DNA of 64,000 nt from Halanaerobium saccharolyticum (GCF_004362045.1 NZ_SNWX01000006.1:1-64000), one strand, 5' to 3'; shown: positions 51,368-60,805, counted from the stretch's first letter. Program-made: numbers and translations. Notes: a model not told the origin generated them from the sequence alone.

Positions 51368-52939
51368 ATGGTTTATTTAGATAATAATAAAGGTATTGCC
51401 TTAATAATGGTTCTATTAATGCTTTTGGTTGTGGGAATTTTGAGTGGTTCTTTATTAGTAGCCTATAATAGTAATATAAGGCAAAGTAGTAATTATACAA
51501 AAAAAACACGAGCCTTTTATGCTGCTGAAGGTGGAGCAAATTATTTAAAAGCATATATAAATAATTTTAATGAAGAAGAGGGCAGCTTGGGTTTTTATCT
51601 TCCTTATGAATTTGACAATCGTTATGATAAAATTATCGAAGAAATACGAGGTTTTGATGCAGTTGAAATTGGCAGTTATGAAGTTGACTACAATCTTAAT
51701 GAACTATCAGAAGATACATTTGAAGTAGAGATAACTGCCCGAGATGGGTCCAGCCAGGAGAAAATAATGGCAACTTATCGCATTGCTTCAGAAGGTTTAT
51801 CCTTTTTTGCTCATGCGTTAGCTGCACGCTCTATAGAACTAAATGGGACCCTAACTCTGGAAGGAGGGTATCCTGGTGCAGATTCTTTTCCTACTATAGC
51901 GACTGGCGAAACAAGCAGTGAGTCTGATTTAACTAAGGATAATGTTGATCTACAGGAACTGGTTGGTTGGTGGTTTTTTAGAAGGTATGAATCAATGACA
52001 GGTTCTGATTATGATGAAGCTTACGAAAAAACATTTGAATTTTATGGTAATGAAACTGATAAAGAGTTGTATTTACCTGAATCTAATCAATCAGAAGAAT
52101 TTACTGCTTATGTCAGAGGGATTAATTTTAGAGAAGTTTTGAAACAAAATGGAATTACAAATTATATTATTGGGTATGATGAAAATGATGATCCAGTTAC
52201 GGTTTCTTTAAGCCAATTTGATTATGCAGATGGTGAATTAGAAACTCAATATGACATTAGTGAAATTTCACCTGATATTGATCCAGATAAACTTGACCTT
52301 TCAAATTTCACAGGAGATTTCCCAGAAGATCTGAATGGATACTATGAAGATATGGATGATTTTAAAAATTATTCAAATTCTAATACAGGACCATATATTT
52401 ATATAGATGAGTTTAATTTCACACCTAGTAGTGGGTGGGATGATTATCAAATCGACTTTACTAACATTAATACTGTTAATACTGGAACAGATGGTGCAGG
52501 GGTTGTTCAGATGTATATAAATGATGATATAGATTTTTCAAATACAAATAGTAATATTTATTTTAAATCTAGAACAGAAAAAAGTATACTTGTTCAGTCA
52601 GGAGGGTCAGAAATTAATCTTGATAATAATCGGATATTATATTATTCTTCTGGTTATGAGGGACAGATAAAAAGTATAGCCTATTATGCTCCAAATGCAA
52701 CTATGAGAATTTCCGGGAGGATGCCTGGAACTGGCTGGGGGCAGTCCTATAATGTCAACAAAATTATTATGGAAGATGATGTCACTTTTCCGACTTTTGA
52801 ATATGATCCAGAAGAATCAGGTTTATATGGAAATATTCATCCTGATATAGCAGGATATTTTGGTGATGAAGATGATAAAGAGTTAGTTAATAAATTTCCT
52901 GGAGAAACTTTCCGGATAAAGTGGAGACAAATTAGATAG
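51368..52939 (+). CDS. PilX/GspK-like large minor pilin, set 1
   Basis: A 523-residue protein: MVYLDNNKG then IALIMVLLMLLVVGILSGSLLVAYNSNIRQ with Met, not Glu, at +5, as GspK proteins lack Glu5. TRAFYAAEGGANYLKAY follows, the PilX N-terminal signature. The body is acidic (long Asp/Glu-rich stretches, no Cys) and beta-rich; about 200 residues longer than its paralogue at 58909. It would sit at the tip and could be an adhesin. Confidence 0.85.
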   Translation: MVYLDNNKGIALIMVLLMLLVVGILSGSLLVAYNSNIRQSSNYTKKTRAFYAAEGGANYLKAYINNFNEEEGSLGFYLPYEFDNRYDKIIEEIRGFDAVEIGSYEVDYNLNELSEDTFEVEITARDGSSQEKIMATYRIASEGLSFFAHALAARSIELNGTLTLEGGYPGADSFPTIATGETSSESDLTKDNVDLQELVGWWFFRRYESMTGSDYDEAYEKTFEFYGNETDKELYLPESNQSEEFTAYVRGINFREVLKQNGITNYIIGYDENDDPVTVSLSQFDYADGELETQYDISEISPDIDPDKLDLSNFTGDFPEDLNGYYEDMDDFKNYSNSNTGPYIYIDEFNFTPSSGWDDYQIDFTNINTVNTGTDGAGVVQMYINDDIDFSNTNSNIYFKSRTEKSILVQSGGSEINLDNNRILYYSSGYEGQIKSIAYYAPNATMRISGRMPGTGWGQSYNVNKIIMEDDVTFPTFEYDPEESGLYGNIHPDIAGYFGDEDDKELVNKFPGETFRIKWRQIR

Positions 52940-52969
52940 TAGGATATTTAAATGAAAGGGGATGATTAG

Positions 52970-54061
52970 ATGGCAGTAAGCCCATTATCGCTAATCAGAG
53001 GAATAAAATACACAAGTATTGATTTTGGTCATAACAGCATCAAATATTTAAACAGCAGAGTTAAAAACAATAAATTCAAATTACTTGCTTCTGGACGCAG
53101 AGAAATTCCTGCAGGAACAATAGATGACGGCAAAGTAGTTGATACTCATCTTTTAACAAAAATTATAGGCGATATATTTAATGAAAAAAATATGGAACCA
53201 GGAATTTTAATGATTACACCTGCTTCTGGACAGGAATTCGTTAGAAATATTAAAATGCCTAAAATGCCGAGAGAGGAGTTAAAAGAAGCTTTAATCTGGG
53301 AAGTTCAGGATTTTTTAGATCTGGAAGCAGAAAAAATAGCTTTAGATTATATTATTTTAAATGAAAAAGAAGATCAATATGAGTTATTAGTAACAGGTAT
53401 ATCTAAGGATGTTTTAAATGGATATTTAGAAATTTTCGAAAATAATATGTTAAATGTTAAGGTTTTTAATTTAGAAAATATGGCTGTAATATCTTTATTA
53501 ACAAAGGAAAATAAATTAGAAAACCCAGCCTTAATTTTGGATATTGGGGCCAGCAGCTCTAAAATATTAGTTGCGGCTAAAAACAAATTGTTTCTAAGTA
53601 GAGAAGTGGATACCTCAGGTAATAATTTCAGCAACTTATTTTTAAATGAAGAAAATAGTCATGAAGAAGCTGAAATTGAAAAGAAAAAGTTTGAATTTTT
53701 TCCCGAGCAGGCAGGAGAAGAGGATCTTAATTTAATGCTCTCTGATATTGATACTGCTGGCAATCTACAAAATAAGGTTAAGGATCTGGCAGATGAAATT
53801 ATTTTTGAAGTAAATCGATCTCTGGAATATCATAATGAAAGAAATTTAGAAAACCCGGTAGAAAAAATCTATTTAACAGGTGGAGGGTTACTATTAAATG
53901 GACTTGTTGATTATTTTAAAGATGAAATAGAAAATGAAATTTTCATTATTGACCCTCTAAAAGAGTTTCAAATAAAAAAAGACTCAAATAAAATTAACAG
54001 TTACTTTTTAGCTACTGCTGCCGGAACGATCATTAGTGAGGTGATGCATAATGAGAGTTAA
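52970..54061 (+). CDS. pilM: Type IV pilus assembly protein PilM
   Basis: A 363-residue actin-like ATPase: TSIDFGHNSIKYL phosphate loop, GTIDDGKVVD, LDIGASSSKILVA and IYLTGGGLLLNGLVDYF adenosine motif. It binds the N-terminus of PilN at the cytoplasmic side. The 3' end overlaps pilN by 11 nt. Ribosome binding site AAAGGGG. Confidence 0.93.
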   Translation: MAVSPLSLIRGIKYTSIDFGHNSIKYLNSRVKNNKFKLLASGRREIPAGTIDDGKVVDTHLLTKIIGDIFNEKNMEPGILMITPASGQEFVRNIKMPKMPREELKEALIWEVQDFLDLEAEKIALDYIILNEKEDQYELLVTGISKDVLNGYLEIFENNMLNVKVFNLENMAVISLLTKENKLENPALILDIGASSSKILVAAKNKLFLSREVDTSGNNFSNLFLNEENSHEEAEIEKKKFEFFPEQAGEEDLNLMLSDIDTAGNLQNKVKDLADEIIFEVNRSLEYHNERNLENPVEKIYLTGGGLLLNGLVDYFKDEIENEIFIIDPLKEFQIKKDSNKINSYFLATAAGTIISEVMHNES

Positions 54062-54578
54062 CCTCCTGGAAAAAGATGAAGGTCTAAAAATTCAGTGGAT
54101 GGAAATTGTAGTGGTTTTAATTATTATTTTCACTTTTGCAGCACCTGCTTTTAATTATTATCTTAATTATATTGAAGTAAAAAATTTAGAACAGCGTCAA
54201 AGCAATTGGGAAACCAGACTGCAGGCCCTGCGTCCGGAAGAAGAACGCTATTTTCAATTGAAAGAGGAGATAGCTAATTTTAAACTTCCGGAACGAGTAG
54301 AACTTGAAAAATATCTTGTTTCTCCTTTTTTCCTGGAGTTTGCAGAAATAATTGGTGATGATATTAGTTTTAATAATTTGGATTACAGCAGTGGCCAGAT
54401 AAATATTACTGGTAAGGCAGAAGATCTTAGATCTCTATTAGATTTTAGTTCCCGTATTTTTAATTCGGAAGTTTTTTCTATTATTTCTCTGGAAAGATTT
54501 CAGAATAATGGACAGTTAGAATTTAATCTAGTAGTAGAACTGGATAATAGGAAGAGTGGGGTGATTTATAATGAGTAA
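54051..54578 (+). CDS. pilN: Type IV pilus assembly protein PilN
   Basis: A 175-residue protein starting MRVNLLEKDE, the PilN motif that PilM binds, with one membrane helix (about 19-38) and a periplasmic ferredoxin-like domain (coiled coil 45-75, then LRSLLDFSSRIFNS). It bridges PilM and PilO. It overlaps pilM and pilO by a few bases. Confidence 0.88.
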   Translation: MRVNLLEKDEGLKIQWMEIVVVLIIIFTFAAPAFNYYLNYIEVKNLEQRQSNWETRLQALRPEEERYFQLKEEIANFKLPERVELEKYLVSPFFLEFAEIIGDDISFNNLDYSSGQINITGKAEDLRSLLDFSSRIFNSEVFSIISLERFQNNGQLEFNLVVELDNRKSGVIYNE

Positions 54579-55119
54579 TTTATCGACTAGAGAAAAAGTA
54601 CTGCTTTTTATTTTATTTGTCACAGTAATATTTGTTGCTTATTATTATTTGCTCTATCAACCTATCCAGGCTGAACAGCAGAATTTAAAAAATCAAATAG
54701 CCAGCATTCAGAATGAGTACAATACAGTTCTCTCTCATGTTAATCAAATTGAAGATTTGAAAAAAGAACTAGCAGATTTACAGAGGGAAAGAGAAGAACG
54801 TCTGGAAATAGTTATTAGAGAAGCGGAAGAAATCCTGGCAGCTATTGGTTTTTTTGCCAGAGAAAGTGATGTTGAGATTAGAAGTTATCAAAAGGGAAAT
54901 GCTGATAACGGATATCCTTTTACTTTTAATATAGAGGGAGAATATTTTGAGCTGCTTTCTTTTCTAAAAATGCTTGATAACTGGGATTATCGTTTAGTTA
55001 TAGAAAATTTATCTGCTAATAATATTCAGCAGGGAGATAAATTAATAGGATTAACTCTTAATTTATTTTATCATCAATCAGATGAGTTAAGAGATTTTAT
55101 AGAAAGAGCAGCGAGGTGA
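54571..55119 (+). CDS. pilO: Type IV pilus assembly protein PilO
   Basis: A 182-residue protein with a short cytoplasmic tail, one membrane helix (about 9-27), a coiled coil (35-75) and a periplasmic domain (EYFELLSFLKMLDNWDYRLVIENLS). This is the PilO pattern. It dimerises with PilN to connect the inner platform with the secretin via PilP. Confidence 0.88.
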   Translation: MSNLSTREKVLLFILFVTVIFVAYYYLLYQPIQAEQQNLKNQIASIQNEYNTVLSHVNQIEDLKKELADLQREREERLEIVIREAEEILAAIGFFARESDVEIRSYQKGNADNGYPFTFNIEGEYFELLSFLKMLDNWDYRLVIENLSANNIQQGDKLIGLTLNLFYHQSDELRDFIERAAR

Positions 55120-55123
55120 TCAA

Positions 55124-55582
55124 ATGAAGCACTTAAAATTGTTATTTTTTATAGTATTAATTATTATATTTAATAGTACGGCCTTTGCTTTAAACCTTAA
55201 TGTGGAAAGTGAATTAAATGATTTTGCTAAAGGAAATTTATTAAATAAAAATCTAGTTCAAAATTTAAATAATCCTTTTTTTTCAAATGAGAAGATAGAG
55301 GAGGCTCCAGAAGAGGAAGTCGAAGTACAGACTCCACCAAATATTGCTGTAGATACTATTGAAACTGGAGCAGAAATTGAGAAAATAGATACTGAGCCTG
55401 GAATTATAATAAATGGAGTTGTTTCCGCTTCTAATTCGAGAATGGCTTTACTTATTAGCTACCAGCAGGAAAAACATCTACTTGAAATTGGAGAGAGTCT
55501 GGATGGCTATAAGTTTACCGCCTATCAAAATGGAGAGGCTACTTTTAAAAAAGCAGGAAGAGAGATTGAAGTTTTATATTAA
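55124..55582 (+). CDS. PilP-like pilus protein
   Basis: A 152-residue exported protein: signal peptide (about 1-22), a disordered acidic region (40-90) with NNPF motif, and a C-terminal beta domain (GIIINGVVSASNSRMALLISYQQEKHLLEIGESL) like the GspC/PilP homology region. No lipobox is seen, unlike PilP of proteobacteria. The position between pilO and the secretin supports a link from PilNO to the secretin. Confidence 0.75.
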   Translation: MKHLKLLFFIVLIIIFNSTAFALNLNVESELNDFAKGNLLNKNLVQNLNNPFFSNEKIEEAPEEEVEVQTPPNIAVDTIETGAEIEKIDTEPGIIINGVVSASNSRMALLISYQQEKHLLEIGESLDGYKFTAYQNGEATFKKAGREIEVLY

Positions 55583-55613
55583 ATCTTAGATAATATTGAT
55601 TGGAGGCAAGATA

Positions 55614-57500
55614 ATGATAAAAACAAAAAAAGTTTTAATAATATTTTTATTGATTATGATTTTCTTCTCAGCAGCAGCAGCCGCCGGCCCACAGGATAAA
55701 ATAGAGAATTTAGATTTTAAAAACACCCATATTGTTGATGTATTGCGGGCAATTGCAGAAGTTGCAGATGTTAATTTAATTACAGACAGCGAGATTTCTG
55801 GAAACATAACAGTTAGTTTAAAAGATATTACTTTTCAAAAAGCCCTGGATTTAATTACTCAAACAAGTGCGATCAGTTATAAATGGGATGGAAATACTGT
55901 TGTGGTAGCTTCACCTGAGAGACTGGATAATATTTATGCAAATATAGTAACAGAATTTGTAGAAGTTAATTCTAGTGATTTTGATAACATAGGTACTATT
56001 GTTAGAGAACTGTTTCCAGAAACACAAATCACCTTAGATCCTACCCGCAGACAGTTTATTTTAAAGGGAGAAAAAGAAAATATAGAGAAAATCAAGCAAA
56101 TGATAAACCGATTAGATACTTCTAGAACTGTGGCAGAGATTGAAAGTAGTGAGCAAACACAGGCAGTCGAAGAAAAAGAAGTTGAAATTCACACTGAAAG
56201 TTATCAGGTTTTAAATGCAGAATTGGAAGATTTGCAGTCTAAGTTAAGAACAGTTAATTCAAACTTGACTTATAAAATTAACCCTTTAACAGAGACAATA
56301 ACGATTAGTGGAGAAAAATCTTTGGTTAAAGAAGCTATCTCAATGGCCCAGACCTACGATCAGAGTTTAGAGCCGGAAACAAGAAATATTAGAGTTGATT
56401 ATGTTGATACTGAACAGATAACTGAAATTATGAGTAAATTTTATCCTGATATTAAATTACATGTTAATGCGAAAAGAAAAGAAATTATAATTAACGGAGC
56501 TAAAAATAAATTAGACAATGTAGTGGAATTGATCAATGAAATTAACAAACCTCAGTATCAGGTAGTGATAGAAACTCGGGTGGAAGAAATCTCTTCTGAA
56601 TTTTCACGAGAATTGGGAATTGAACATACTGGAATTTTTAATATCATCAGAGAATCAGAGGTAAGCCCAGGTGGGGAAAATTATATAATAGAGGGGATAG
56701 ATTTTACCTGGCCGGATGTTTTTAAAGCTCTGGATACTTCTTCTAATACCAGGACACTTGCAAGTCCTAAATTAATGACTTTAAATGGAGAAGAAGCAAG
56801 TTTATCTATCCTGGAAGAAGAACCCTATGAGGTGGTTACTACAGATGAAAATGGTGATAAAACCAGCAGCTGGCAATATGCAGAAGCAGGAGTGGAATTG
56901 ACTTTTACTCCCTGGATAACAGAAAATAATGAAATTGAATTAAAAATTGCACCAACAGTAAGCAGTTTTAGTGAAGTAGGTGAGTCTCAAAGTGGAGAAG
57001 GAGAAAGTGCTCCCCCTGCCAAGAAAAGTAGAAGTGTAGAAACAACTCTTAGATTAAAAAATGATGAAACTTTTGCTGTAGGAGGGCTAATTCAGACTGA
57101 CAGCGAAGGAATGATAACAAAAATTCCTCTTCTCGGTGATTTACCTCTTTTTGGTGAATTATTTAAATTTAGAGAGCCGAGTGATTCAACCAATGAATTA
57201 ATAATTTTTGTAACCCCCCATATTATTAAATATGGTGATGAAGTAACAACAAAAAATGTAATTAATCCTCGAAGTGAAAAATTGGCTTCGGATGTTCAGA
57301 AAGAAATTAAGTTAGATAGAGAAAAGCAGAGTAAAAAGGAAAAAGAATTAGAAAAATCTAGGGAAGAAATAATAAATGAATATTTAGAAAAAAGAAGTAA
57401 AACCAGGGAGGAAATTTTAGAATCTTTAAAAGACGATAACAAAGAAAAAGAATATCAAAAATTAACCCCTGAAGAATTAGAAGAAATTTTAAATAACTAA
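55614..57500 (+). CDS. pilQ: Type IV pilus secretin PilQ
   Basis: A 628-residue outer-membrane channel protein. Signal peptide (about 1-24, ends AAAAAG); STN domain (about 28-100, IVDVLRAIAEVADVNLITD); three to four N-domains (about 100-330, each with ...ITLDPTRRQFILKG, VNAKRKEIIINGA); secretin domain (about 345-538, TLASPKLMTLNGEEAS, VETTLRLKNDETFAVGGLI, IPLLGDLPLFGELFKF, LIIFVTPHII); then a charged coiled-coil tail (about 540-628). Requires an outer membrane. Start ATG 55614 after GGAGG. Confidence 0.94.
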   Translation: MIKTKKVLIIFLLIMIFFSAAAAAGPQDKIENLDFKNTHIVDVLRAIAEVADVNLITDSEISGNITVSLKDITFQKALDLITQTSAISYKWDGNTVVVASPERLDNIYANIVTEFVEVNSSDFDNIGTIVRELFPETQITLDPTRRQFILKGEKENIEKIKQMINRLDTSRTVAEIESSEQTQAVEEKEVEIHTESYQVLNAELEDLQSKLRTVNSNLTYKINPLTETITISGEKSLVKEAISMAQTYDQSLEPETRNIRVDYVDTEQITEIMSKFYPDIKLHVNAKRKEIIINGAKNKLDNVVELINEINKPQYQVVIETRVEEISSEFSRELGIEHTGIFNIIRESEVSPGGENYIIEGIDFTWPDVFKALDTSSNTRTLASPKLMTLNGEEASLSILEEEPYEVVTTDENGDKTSSWQYAEAGVELTFTPWITENNEIELKIAPTVSSFSEVGESQSGEGESAPPAKKSRSVETTLRLKNDETFAVGGLIQTDSEGMITKIPLLGDLPLFGELFKFREPSDSTNELIIFVTPHIIKYGDEVTTKNVINPRSEKLASDVQKEIKLDREKQSKKEKELEKSREEIINEYLEKRSKTREEILESLKDDNKEKEYQKLTPEELEEILNN

Positions 57501-57504
57501 ATTA

Positions 57505-57537
57505 ATGAGGCTGAATTTTTCAGCCTCATTTCAATAA
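57505..57537 (+). terminator. Hairpin after pilQ
   Basis: AATGAGGCTGAA and TTCAGCCTCATT close a short T-rich loop; only a short TTTCA tract follows. It may reduce readthrough into the EAL-HDOD gene. Confidence 0.7.
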
Positions 57538-57558
57538 TACTATCACTAGGGTGATTTT

Positions 57559-58776
57559 ATGGATGCAGTAGTAGCAAAACAACCAATATTGGATAAAAAT
57601 AAAGAGGTATTTGCCTATGAATTATTATTTAGAGGAGGAGATACTGGTTCAGATAATTTTGATGGAGACAAAGCAACTGCTCAAGTTATTTCAAACACTT
57701 TAGAATCAATCGGATTTAAAAATTTAACTGAGGGGAAACCAGCATTTATTAATTTTACCGATAAGTTATTAAAGCAGGGAATACCTGATTTACTAGCTCC
57801 TGAAAATGTGTATCTTGAAGTTCTAGAAAATGTTAAAGTTGACAGCCATCTACTTTATGCTCTTAAAACTTATAAAGAAATGGGATTTAAAATAGTACTT
57901 GATGATTTTGTTTTTTCGGAAAATCTAATTTCTTTAGTTGAATTAGCAGATTTTATCAAAATAGATTTCTTAGCTATTAGAGGTTCTGCAAGAAAAAATA
58001 TAATTGAAATTTGTCTAAGTCATAATCCTGAGCTTAAATTTATTGGAGAAAAGATTGAAACTCATGAGGACTATATTATAGCTGCTAAGATGGGCTATGA
58101 TTATTTTCAGGGTTATTTTTTCATTAAACCCGAAACTATTCAAACAAGAGAAAGTAATTCTTATGAGTTTAGTTTTTTCAAAATGATGGAAGAGCTAAAT
58201 AAAGCTGAGCCAGAATTTAAAACTTTAGAAGAAATAGTTAAATCTGATTTTTCAATGTCCTACAGTCTGTTGAGAATTATTAACTCAGCTCATTTTGGTT
58301 ATGATGTTAAATCAATCAGGCAGGCTATAGTATTACTGGGTGTTGATAAATTAAGAAAATGGAGTCTGCTTTATTTTCTTAAGGGTTTAAATAACAATAA
58401 ACCGGATATCTTGTTTAAAACAGCAGTATTAAGAGCAAATTTTGCAGAAACATTATCTAAATATTTTAGTGATGATAAGTCCAGTAATCTTTTCGTTTTA
58501 GGGTTATTATCAGTTATAGATGGTTATTTAGATAGAGATATTGGAGATATTTTAGAAGAGATTTCTCTTTTTGGGGAATTTAAACAGGCATTAATCAGTA
58601 GAGAAGGGAAGTTAGGGGATCTGTTGAGTTTGATTGAATCATTTGAAAAGTTAAACTTTAAGCAGTGCCAGCAATATTTAGATAAATATTCTCTAAACTA
58701 TGATACTATTTCTCGTAAATATATTAATTCTCTGGAGAAAACCGAGGAAATAATTGAGGCTTTTGATAATTACTAA
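57559..58776 (+). CDS. EAL-HDOD signalling protein (YuxH-like)
   Basis: A 405-residue protein: degenerate EAL domain (about 1-195: VVAKQPILDKNKEVFAYELLFRGG, YLEVLENV, KIVLDDFVFSENL, GEKIETHEDY, DYFQGYFF) and C-terminal HDOD domain (about 200-385: LLRIINSAHFGYDVKSIRQAIVLLGVDKLRKW). EVL replaces the EAL triplet and the DDFG motif reads DDFV, so it probably binds rather than cleaves c-di-GMP. Homologues control pili, motility or biofilms. It sits at the end of the pilus operon whose leader senses c-di-GMP. Confidence 0.9.
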   Translation: MDAVVAKQPILDKNKEVFAYELLFRGGDTGSDNFDGDKATAQVISNTLESIGFKNLTEGKPAFINFTDKLLKQGIPDLLAPENVYLEVLENVKVDSHLLYALKTYKEMGFKIVLDDFVFSENLISLVELADFIKIDFLAIRGSARKNIIEICLSHNPELKFIGEKIETHEDYIIAAKMGYDYFQGYFFIKPETIQTRESNSYEFSFFKMMEELNKAEPEFKTLEEIVKSDFSMSYSLLRIINSAHFGYDVKSIRQAIVLLGVDKLRKWSLLYFLKGLNNNKPDILFKTAVLRANFAETLSKYFSDDKSSNLFVLGLLSVIDGYLDRDIGDILEEISLFGEFKQALISREGKLGDLLSLIESFEKLNFKQCQQYLDKYSLNYDTISRKYINSLEKTEEIIEAFDNY

Positions 58777-58838
58777 TCATTTATTGCTTTAATGTTAAGT
58801 ATAATTAATAATATAGTGATAGATTGTATAAAATAATT

Positions 58839-58868
58839 TTGATTATTGTAATAGAAACATGATATAAT
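58839..58868 (+). promoter_or_regulatory. Promoter of the second minor-pilin trio
   Basis: TTGATT (58839-58844) and TATAAT (58863-58868), 18 bp apart, 40 bp before the gene at 58909. Confidence 0.65.
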
Positions 58869-58908
58869 TAAAGTTGACCTATTAACTATGATTTAAAAAG
58901 GAGATATT

Positions 58909-59889
58909 ATGAAACACAATAATCAAGATGGTGTAACTTTAGTAATGATTTTAGTATTACTGGTGGTTACTTTTGTTTTAATTGGCTCATTATTTACTGT
59001 GGTTAGAAGTCATATCAATACAGTCTCCAGGGAAGAACTTAATACAAAAGCATTTTATAATGCTGATTCTGGAGTAGAGTTTGTGAGAGCTAATGCGAAG
59101 AATATTGATTTTACTACTTTAAATTCGAATCAGGATAAATATTTAAAATTTGACGAGGAAAAGAATTTGATTTTTGAAGAGCCCGAATATTTTTTTGATG
59201 GAAACAATTTAGATTTAAATAATTCAAAACTCAAGTTTTCATTAAAAGCAGAGCGAAATACTGGGGTTATTAAATTTACATCAACTGGAAACTATCAAAT
59301 TAATGGAGAAGAAGTTACAAAAAATATTAATTTTGAGCTGGAATCTAATAGAGAGAATTTCAATAAACTATTTAATGTTCAGGCAAACATTGATGATATC
59401 GTGCTAAAAGGAAAAGCTGATGATTTAGATGATCTACTTCTTAACCTGTCTGAAGAAATATATCCAGATTGGGATATTTGGCAGATTTTGAGAGATAAAG
59501 CAGACAATTGGTCTGAGATAAAGAAAAACGGTAATTGGAACACATATGAGAGTGTTATTACTAAGGTAGATGGAGATTTAAAATTAAATAACAAAGAAAC
59601 TTTTGTGAATTCTATTATTTTTGTAGATGGAGATCTGACTATCGGATCACAGACTGAATGGGAAAATTCTCTTATAATTATAAATGGAAATTTGAAATCT
59701 AATGGATTTCCGACTCATGGAATTAGTAATTCAGTTTTTTTTATTTATAATACTGATACTATTCATTTAGCTGGTAATTTTCCAGATGATATTGAACAGG
59801 GAATTGATTTCAATAATTTGCCTGCTGAATTTAATCAGGTAAAAGATGAGATTTTAATTTTTAGGCTTAATAATTGGCAGCAGGATTAG
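58909..59889 (+). CDS. PilX/GspK-like minor pilin, set 2
   Basis: A 326-residue protein: MKHNNQDG then VTLVMILVLLVVTFVLIGSLFTVVRSHI, with Met at +5 like the set 1 homologue, and TKAFYNADSGVEFVRANA. The C-terminal part has repeated VDGDLTIG / IINGNLKSNG turns like bactofilin-type or beta-helix domains. No Cys. Ribosome binding site AAAAAGGAG. Confidence 0.82.
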   Translation: MKHNNQDGVTLVMILVLLVVTFVLIGSLFTVVRSHINTVSREELNTKAFYNADSGVEFVRANAKNIDFTTLNSNQDKYLKFDEEKNLIFEEPEYFFDGNNLDLNNSKLKFSLKAERNTGVIKFTSTGNYQINGEEVTKNINFELESNRENFNKLFNVQANIDDIVLKGKADDLDDLLLNLSEEIYPDWDIWQILRDKADNWSEIKKNGNWNTYESVITKVDGDLKLNNKETFVNSIIFVDGDLTIGSQTEWENSLIIINGNLKSNGFPTHGISNSVFFIYNTDTIHLAGNFPDDIEQGIDFNNLPAEFNQVKDEILIFRLNNWQQD

Positions 59890-59904
59890 TAGAGGGAGAA
59901 AGAT

Positions 59905-60306
59905 ATGAATATATTCCAAAAAGATGGACTTACACTTATTGAAATCATTATCTCATTAACTATAATTGTGATCTTAATTACGGGAATTTATACAGCTTTG
60001 GTTGGTTCTCTAAAAAGCGAAGTCCAATTAGATGAACAGCATAAAATTAGAAGAGTAACTAATTCTATAATTGAAAACTTAAAGACAGAAAAATATAGAA
60101 CAAGATTAAATGATCCAGATATTGTCTGGGATGAAGATGAATATAATTTAAGTGAGTACAATATTAATTTTAAAGATAATGATGTTAATAATACTGATAT
60201 TCTCATAAATATTGAAAAAAAGGATTTCTCTGATAATTTATATTTTGTAAAAATCACCTGGAAAAATATTAATTACAGCAGTGAAATTTTAATTTCTGGA
60301 GATTAA
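59905..60306 (+). CDS. Minor pilin, set 2 (GspI-like)
   Basis: A 133-residue prepilin: MNIFQKDG then LTLIEIIISLTIIVILITGIY, Glu at +5. Similar to the protein at 50381. Ribosome binding site GAGGGAGAAAG. Confidence 0.85.
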   Translation: MNIFQKDGLTLIEIIISLTIIVILITGIYTALVGSLKSEVQLDEQHKIRRVTNSIIENLKTEKYRTRLNDPDIVWDEDEYNLSEYNINFKDNDVNNTDILINIEKKDFSDNLYFVKITWKNINYSSEILISGD

Positions 60307-60310
60307 AATT

Positions 60311-60769
60311 ATGTATAAAAGAATGAATTTAAAAAATAATAACGGTTTTACTCTAGTTGAAATATTATTGGTCATCTTAATTCTGGCTGTTGTGATGACT
60401 ATAGGAGCCACAACATTAATTCAAGTTTTTAATATTGTACCAGAGAGTAATGAAAGAATGTCAACCAGACAGTTAGCTGAAATAAATCTTTCTACGATCG
60501 CAACTTATATCCGGAATGCTGAAGAAGTTAATCCTGATAATGATACGATAACTATAAATGAGGATGGAATTTTAAAAATAATTCGACATTCAGATAAGAG
60601 TATAAAAAAGAATGGTGAAGTTTTGATAAATGATATTGAAACTTTTTCTATAGAAAAAGATGATGATACAGAGCAGGAAAATCTATATATTGTTACTATT
60701 GAAAAGTGCGCCCAGGAAGAATGTGAAGAAAACACTGTATTAACTGAGCAGGTTTTAGTTAGAAATTAA
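60311..60769 (+). CDS. Minor pilin, set 2 (GspJ-like)
   Basis: A 152-residue prepilin: leader MYKRMNLKNNNG then FTLVEILLVILILAVVMTIGATTLIQVFNIVPESNERM, Glu at +5. Clear paralogue of the protein at 50835. Unlike it, two Cys near the C-terminus (EKCAQEECEEN) could form a disulfide or bind metal. Starts nine bases after GGAG, five bases beyond the previous stop. Confidence 0.85.
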   Translation: MYKRMNLKNNNGFTLVEILLVILILAVVMTIGATTLIQVFNIVPESNERMSTRQLAEINLSTIATYIRNAEEVNPDNDTITINEDGILKIIRHSDKSIKKNGEVLINDIETFSIEKDDDTEQENLYIVTIEKCAQEECEENTVLTEQVLVRN

Positions 60770-60805
60770 ACAAACCAATATAGATTGGTTTTATAGGTGA
60801 TATAA

